The notes beneath the pieces are model-generated. The model did no database searches. It had not been told where the DNA came from and saw nothing but the letters and a program-made list of their open reading frames with translations. From assembly GCA_021399405.1 (NCBI GenBank), contig JAAFKL010000206.1, forward strand, positions 1-11,014: 11,014 nt of DNA. Direction: 5' to 3'. The DNA comes from Candidatus Heimdallarchaeota archaeon (GTDB taxonomy: Archaea; Asgardarchaeota; Heimdallarchaeia; Heimdallarchaeales; Kariarchaeaceae). The position numbers and the translations under genes were made by a program. Positions within the stretch are counted from its first letter, which is position 1. Every line of letters begins with the position of its first letter. This document shows positions 8,436-11,014 of the stretch, piece by piece.

Positions 8436-8975
8436 TTATTTCAATTTATAATACTTGATAATCTCAATTGCACTCTCTATGGGATTTATTTTACCTGTAT
8501 CCACTGTTAAATTCTTCACGTATGATATTGGTGTTATCAAATCCCATTTAGACATGGTATCTTTCAACTTTTCAGGTTCTGAAACTTTTCGATGTTCTTT
8601 CCTATCCAGATTTTGGATACGTTGGAATATTATATCTTGATCACAGACAAGATGAACAAAACAGACTTCACTATTGTTATCCTCAACCAGTTTAATCGTC
8701 TCATTAACAATTTCGTCATTTCCTGGATAATCTTTGGCGTAAACACTGGTTACGTTCAGATTAATATCTTCCTCAGCACATGCCTCATACATTAATCTTC
8801 TATATTCTCCATTTAATTTACTCCAACGAGGTGATGCAAAGGGAAAAATCGAAGAAATAATATCAACTGTCATTTGGTTATGAAACAACTTGAAATCACC
8901 CAGTAAACGTACCATTTCTTTTGCAACTGTTAGTTTACCAACTCCGGGCATCCCGTAGAGAAAAATCAGTTTCAT
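8436..8975 (-). CDS. Small P-loop kinase-like NTPase
   Basis: A 179-residue soluble protein of the shikimate/nucleoside-kinase-like P-loop group. The Walker A loop is GMPGVGKLT (8-16). The usual Ser/Thr directly after the lysine is Leu15, with Thr16 next; the G-K-L-T form is one I associate with a particular set of small kinase-like proteins, so this is probably a family trait and not damage. FHNQMTVD (31-38) follows, where substrate-binding residues sit in relatives. An Arg/Lys-rich segment, QRIQNLDRKEHRK (118-130), looks like a LID region, and VDTG (158-161) fits the last core strand. The phosphate acceptor cannot be inferred. It has its own TATA-like element. An 88-base gap containing another promoter separates it from the downstream surface operon, so co-transcription is uncertain. 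Confidence 0.82.
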   Translation of the reverse strand: MKLIFLYGMPGVGKLTVAKEMVRLLGDFKLFHNQMTVDIISSIFPFASPRWSKLNGEYRRLMYEACAEEDINLNVTSVYAKDYPGNDEIVNETIKLVEDNNSEVCFVHLVCDQDIIFQRIQNLDRKEHRKVSEPEKLKDTMSKWDLITPISYVKNLTVDTGKINPIESAIEIIKYYKLK

Positions 8976-9012
8976 CAGACTACAGATAATAGATCAAAAG
9001 AAAAAAATATTG

Positions 9013-9020
9013 TGTTTATA
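9013..9020 (-). promoter_or_regulatory. TATA-like element for the P-loop kinase gene
   Basis: TATAAACA on the minus strand is centred about 41 bases before the ATG at 8975, predicting a leader of about 15 bases. It is one of the clearer TATA elements in the window. Confidence 0.4.
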
Positions 9021-9135
9021 ACGTGTATCTATCTTGATTAAATTCTAATATTATCATAAGGTCATTCCCAATTTTCAATATGCATACAGTGATGAACTTA
9101 GAATTGCATGTATAGATTAGTTGACCCATTAACTA

Positions 9136-9143
9136 CTTATAAC
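9136..9143 (+). promoter_or_regulatory. TATA-like element giving a leaderless transcript of the 9163 gene
   Basis: CTTATAAC (9136-9143) is centred about 24 bases before the ATG at 9163, the spacing expected for archaeal transcription starting at the start codon itself. The rest of the divergent gap (8976-9162) holds no recognised site. Confidence 0.45.
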
Positions 9144-9162
9144 ATCTGGAGATAGAGCTAAA

Positions 9163-9900
9163 ATGAAAAAACTGTTTTACTTAGTATTTATCCTTTTAAT
9201 TATATCGCCATCTGCAAGTGGTTCGCAAGATTATATCGCGATTCACTTCTCTGATGTTTTGGAGGTGGGAGATACATTCTATTGGAAACTAGTTAGTCAC
9301 CAATTTGAAGGGGAAGAGGCAAGTGGTTTTGCTTATCAGGAAGGATCTATTATTAAGGGAGTTATAACGGGTAATCTTTCAGAGGATATAACCAATATTG
9401 ATATTTATGTGGATGACGTTCTTCTTGGAAATACACCTGGTACAACTGATTTATGGCCTTATCTGTCCACGAGGGTAGATTTTATTATCCTCATTCTTTA
9501 TAACCAATTAATATATGCAAATGGTTCTACAATGAGTTATTTTGATTTTCAGAAGATCATTTATGATGCAGCATCTCAAGAAGAAGAATTGATTAATTAT
9601 CAAAACGTTACTATCGAAGGTGGAGAGTATATTTTTCAACAATCTGTAAAAAGTAATAATATTGACGGAAGAACATATATCCAGAATGATCGTTACGATT
9701 ACGAAACTGGAGTTCTGAATTATCACAGTCATAAAGAAGTGGATGATGATGGATCCGTGTATAGAGAAGCCCTACTTGAACGACTAGTTGATGGTGAAAC
9801 TAAGGGATCCTTCATAAATTTCCCTTTTACATCGATTCTATTTTTTACAATTCAGATAGTGTTTATATTAAATATTTACAAGAGAAGATCAAGAAAATAA
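9163..9900 (+). CDS. Secreted, membrane-anchored surface protein of unknown function
   Basis: A 245-residue protein with a signal peptide (MKKLF, hydrophobic core, likely cleavage around S-A-S-G at 17-20). An ectodomain of about 195 residues, mostly predicted beta strand, follows. A C-terminal membrane helix (about 221-239) ends in a strongly basic tail, YKRRSRK, so the domain faces outside. The opening VGDTFYWKL (35-43) and the late DYETGVLNYHS (179-189) are typical of large paralogous families of archaeal surface proteins, especially in Asgard genomes as I remember them; no biochemical function is known to me. Sequons occur at N71, N120 and N148. A TATA-like element 24 bases upstream suggests leaderless transcription, and no Shine-Dalgarno is evident. 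It is divergent from the P-loop kinase gene and convergent with the 115-residue gene, so it is probably monocistronic. Confidence 0.75.
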   Translation: MKKLFYLVFILLIISPSASGSQDYIAIHFSDVLEVGDTFYWKLVSHQFEGEEASGFAYQEGSIIKGVITGNLSEDITNIDIYVDDVLLGNTPGTTDLWPYLSTRVDFIILILYNQLIYANGSTMSYFDFQKIIYDAASQEEELINYQNVTIEGGEYIFQQSVKSNNIDGRTYIQNDRYDYETGVLNYHSHKEVDDDGSVYREALLERLVDGETKGSFINFPFTSILFFTIQIVFILNIYKRRSRK

Positions 9901-9974
9901 ATTCAATCATATAATAACTGTCTCTAGATGATATTAACAAAACCGATTGTAGTCATTGAGAATGAGTGCAAGTG

Positions 9975-10322
9975 TCATTTCCCAGATTGTTCACGGATCT
10001 TCCAAGCCACTTCCAGAAGATCCTCATATCCCTCATCATCCCTCTTTTGATCCTTTTGCGATTTCATAACATTATTCTTGGTGGAGACAGAATCATCCTC
10101 TGGATTTAATTTCCAGACCTCCTCAATTATTAGTGCCCTTATCAGTTGTTTGGGGTGTTTCACCGTCCAGCCAATATCTGTGTATCCAAACAGTGTCTTG
10201 TGTCTCTTGAACACAGACTTCTCCACCCAAGATCTCATTACAAACACGTATCTCCCCAGCTCCTCAGAATAGACCTTTTTGTACTTCTCCTCCATTAATT
10301 TCTCCATTATCGAATTTTCCAT
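9975..10322 (-). CDS. Hypothetical 115-residue soluble protein
   Basis: I do not recognise this protein. It starts at ATG 10322 just after an in-frame TGA, so it cannot be much longer; ATG at 10307 (residue 6) is an alternative. It is highly charged and lacks membrane segments or a signal peptide. The N-terminal part (about 10-70) looks folded, with strand-like YVFVMRSWV (25-33) and helix-like KHPKQLIRALIIEEVWKL (55-72). Residues about 75-97 are a low-complexity K/D/E/S linker, and 98-113 form a final amphipathic helix. Its GC content (about 43% by hand count on several lines) is clearly above that of the genes to the left, which may mark a different origin or strong codon selection. A weak TATA-like ATTATTTATC (minus strand, about 10341-10350) lies 24 bases upstream. 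Confidence 0.65.
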   Translation of the reverse strand: MENSIMEKLMEEKYKKVYSEELGRYVFVMRSWVEKSVFKRHKTLFGYTDIGWTVKHPKQLIRALIIEEVWKLNPEDDSVSTKNNVMKSQKDQKRDDEGYEDLLEVAWKIREQSGK

Positions 10323-10442
10323 ATCTTCTCAATTCACTCTGATAAATAATTTGTATTAATTTCTTGAGCTATGAAATTAGAATAATGGAAAAGAATCAAT
10401 GTCAAAACATAATTTCTCAATTAACTATAATTCATCATCATC

Positions 10443-10523
10443 AAAAGGACTTACGAAGGTGATTCTCTCATCCTTATGGCAAACCTTCGACTTGGATTAA
10501 GGCATCGAAAGCCTCAATAAGAT
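10443..10523 (-). ncRNA. Candidate structured small RNA in a GC-rich intergenic island
   Basis: The gap 10323-10612 contains no convincing gene, but 10446-10515 is about 46% GC while the flanks are far lower. Two stems can be drawn. One pairs 10454-10460 with 10483-10489 (CGAAGGT with ACCTTCG). The other pairs 10497-10503 with 10511-10517 around a 7-base loop. The second stem pairs fully only as minus-strand RNA, through one G-U wobble; the plus-strand RNA would have an A-C mismatch. A TATA element (TTATAAA) at 10546-10552 predicts a minus-strand start near 10523, and a short T run (10446-10443) could end the transcript. No known RNA family was recognised. Confidence 0.35.
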
Positions 10524-10545
10524 AATGTGCCATTATTGAATTTCC

Positions 10546-10552
10546 TTTATAA
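10546..10552 (-). promoter_or_regulatory. TATA-like element for the candidate small RNA
   Basis: TTATAAA on the minus strand lies about 25 bases before the predicted 5' end of the structured island. The spacing would place transcription start inside the tiny ORF at 10533, which argues for an untranslated product. Confidence 0.35.
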
Positions 10553-10575
10553 TTCTAGATAAAACATAATGTGCA

Positions 10576-10604
10576 TAAATTTATAAATTAAAATATTAAA
10601 TTTA
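10576..10604 (+). promoter_or_regulatory. sodN promoter: TATA box with two TAAATTTA palindromes
   Basis: TTTATAAA (10580-10587) is a strong archaeal TATA box centred about 29 bases before the ATG at 10613, predicting a leader of only a few bases. The 8-bp palindrome TAAATTTA occurs twice, at 10576-10583 overlapping the TATA box and at 10597-10604 near the predicted start. The copies are spaced exactly 21 bp apart, two helical turns. A repressor site is possible; the strong A/T bias makes chance a real alternative. Confidence 0.5.
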
Positions 10605-10612
10605 GAATATCT

Positions 10613-11014
10613 ATGATTGTAGCAAATATCATTAAGAAAATATTTAAGGTAGAGACAGTTTTTGCGCACTGTGACATCCCATGCGGAATCTATACACCAC
10701 ATCAGGCTCAAGTAGGTGCACACACGGTTGTTAGAATGGTTGACCTGATGGCAGCACTCGACAAGAGTGATGCAGAGTACGAGGTTAAGATGGCAAGATA
10801 TATTGCTGTTAAAGAGGAATCTGCTGAAATAGTAAAACATGAAGTCAGAATCATTTGGGGAGATTTCATGAAGGCAGAAAACACTTCTGCATATCCAGAT
10901 ATTAATGACAAGGTCTGGAAGATCATGAAGTTAGGTGGAGCTGCCAAGCAGACATCTTCTAAGGATAATGCTACTGCACTTCTTGCAGCCGTCCTTGAGT
11001 TCTCAGAGATCTTC
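10613..11014 (+). CDS. sodN: Nickel-containing superoxide dismutase, C-terminus cut by window end
   Basis: Converts superoxide to hydrogen peroxide and oxygen using a mononuclear nickel site; known members are homohexamers of four-helix bundles. The diagnostic nickel hook HCDIPCGIY occupies residues 19-27: after leader removal His1, Cys2 and Cys6 are the ligands and Tyr9 guards the site. The 18-residue leader MIVANIIKKIFKVETVFA resembles bacterial leaders that are cleaved just before the His. Family features continue through KEESAEIVKHEVRIIWGDF (67-85) to a C-terminal helix ending E-I-F. The window cuts the gene at codon 134, leaving 116 mature residues of a family with about 117 or a few more, so little is missing. 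Differences from the Streptomyces enzyme, by my own alignment: Thr at Asp10, Gly at Glu17 and Ser at Arg47. GC content is higher than in the left-hand genes. No sodX-type leader peptidase gene is visible upstream; the downstream side is outside the window. Confidence 0.93.
   Translation, partial: MIVANIIKKIFKVETVFAHCDIPCGIYTPHQAQVGAHTVVRMVDLMAALDKSDAEYEVKMARYIAVKEESAEIVKHEVRIIWGDFMKAENTSAYPDINDKVWKIMKLGGAAKQTSSKDNATALLAAVLEFSEIF

Noticed and set aside
10428..10440. TGATGATGA on the minus strand as a box C of a C/D RNA
   Set aside because: No CTGA box D or internal C'/D' boxes follow at a suitable distance; it is a simple CAT repeat.
10478..10513. Resemblance to a c-di-GMP-I riboswitch (GGCAAACC followed by GAAAGCC, plus strand)
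   Set aside because: Only two short stretches match. The required paired arms and tetraloop/receptor arrangement are absent, and the fold is better on the other strand.
10476..10520. Plus-strand ORF of 14 codons (MANLRLGLRHRKPQ) preceded by GGTGAT
   Set aside because: The GGTGAT is 12 bases from the ATG and belongs to a stem, no plus-strand promoter is apparent, and the peptide resembles nothing known.
10474..10533. Minus-strand ORF of 19 codons (MAHYLIEAFDALIQVEGLP)
   Set aside because: The nearest TATA element predicts transcription start inside the ORF, after its ATG, and no ribosome-binding site fits. A structured RNA explains the island better, though a peptide is not excluded.
1..11014. 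CRISPR arrays, insertion sequences, tRNA or rRNA genes
   Set aside because: No regularly spaced repeats, transposase motifs or cloverleaf/rRNA signatures were seen on either strand by eye.

Overview
The window looks archaeal. It is AT-rich, and several genes start a few bases to about 25 bases downstream of a TATA-like element, as in archaeal (often leaderless) transcription. Three extracytoplasmic proteins share one build: an N-terminal signal peptide, N-x-S/T sequons, a C-terminal membrane helix and a short Lys/Arg-rich tail. This build, a giant zinc-ribbon membrane protein and a 'V-G-D-T-F-Y-W' surface-protein style are what I would expect of an Asgard-type archaeon. That placement is an inference, since the window has no marker gene.

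Layout from left to right. The minus strand carries the first residues of a gene cut by the left edge (possibly an amidohydrolase-type enzyme), then a complete group II PLP-dependent amino-acid decarboxylase (212-1654) and an aldo/keto reductase (1740-2525). These are ordinary metabolic genes. Next comes a tightly coupled three-gene minus-strand operon, read 8332 to 2638. Its first gene encodes a secreted, membrane-anchored CBM9-like domain protein with a calcium-loop motif. The second encodes a secreted, membrane-anchored helical (alpha/alpha-toroid-like) protein. The third encodes a very large membrane protein of about 35 helices. Its reading frame extends 48 codons upstream of the first internal TTG, to a CTG start behind a perfect GGTGAT ribosome-binding site. 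The extension holds an N-terminal zinc ribbon (two CxxC pairs). This operon is the best candidate here for an undescribed cell-surface system.

Upstream of the operon is a small P-loop kinase-like gene (8436-8975, minus), divergent from a secreted membrane-anchored protein gene (9163-9900, plus). An unrecognised 115-residue gene (9975-10322, minus) follows.

The right end holds two items of interest. One is a GC-rich intergenic island that folds better as a minus-strand RNA (about 10443-10523), with its own TATA element. The other, divergent from it, is a nickel superoxide dismutase gene (sodN, 10613 to the window end) with the diagnostic nickel hook after an 18-residue leader and an AT-rich paired palindrome over its promoter. 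The nickel enzyme suggests exposure to oxygen and a supply of nickel. From about 9975 rightward the GC content is visibly higher (about 43% by hand count of sampled lines) than in the genes to the left.
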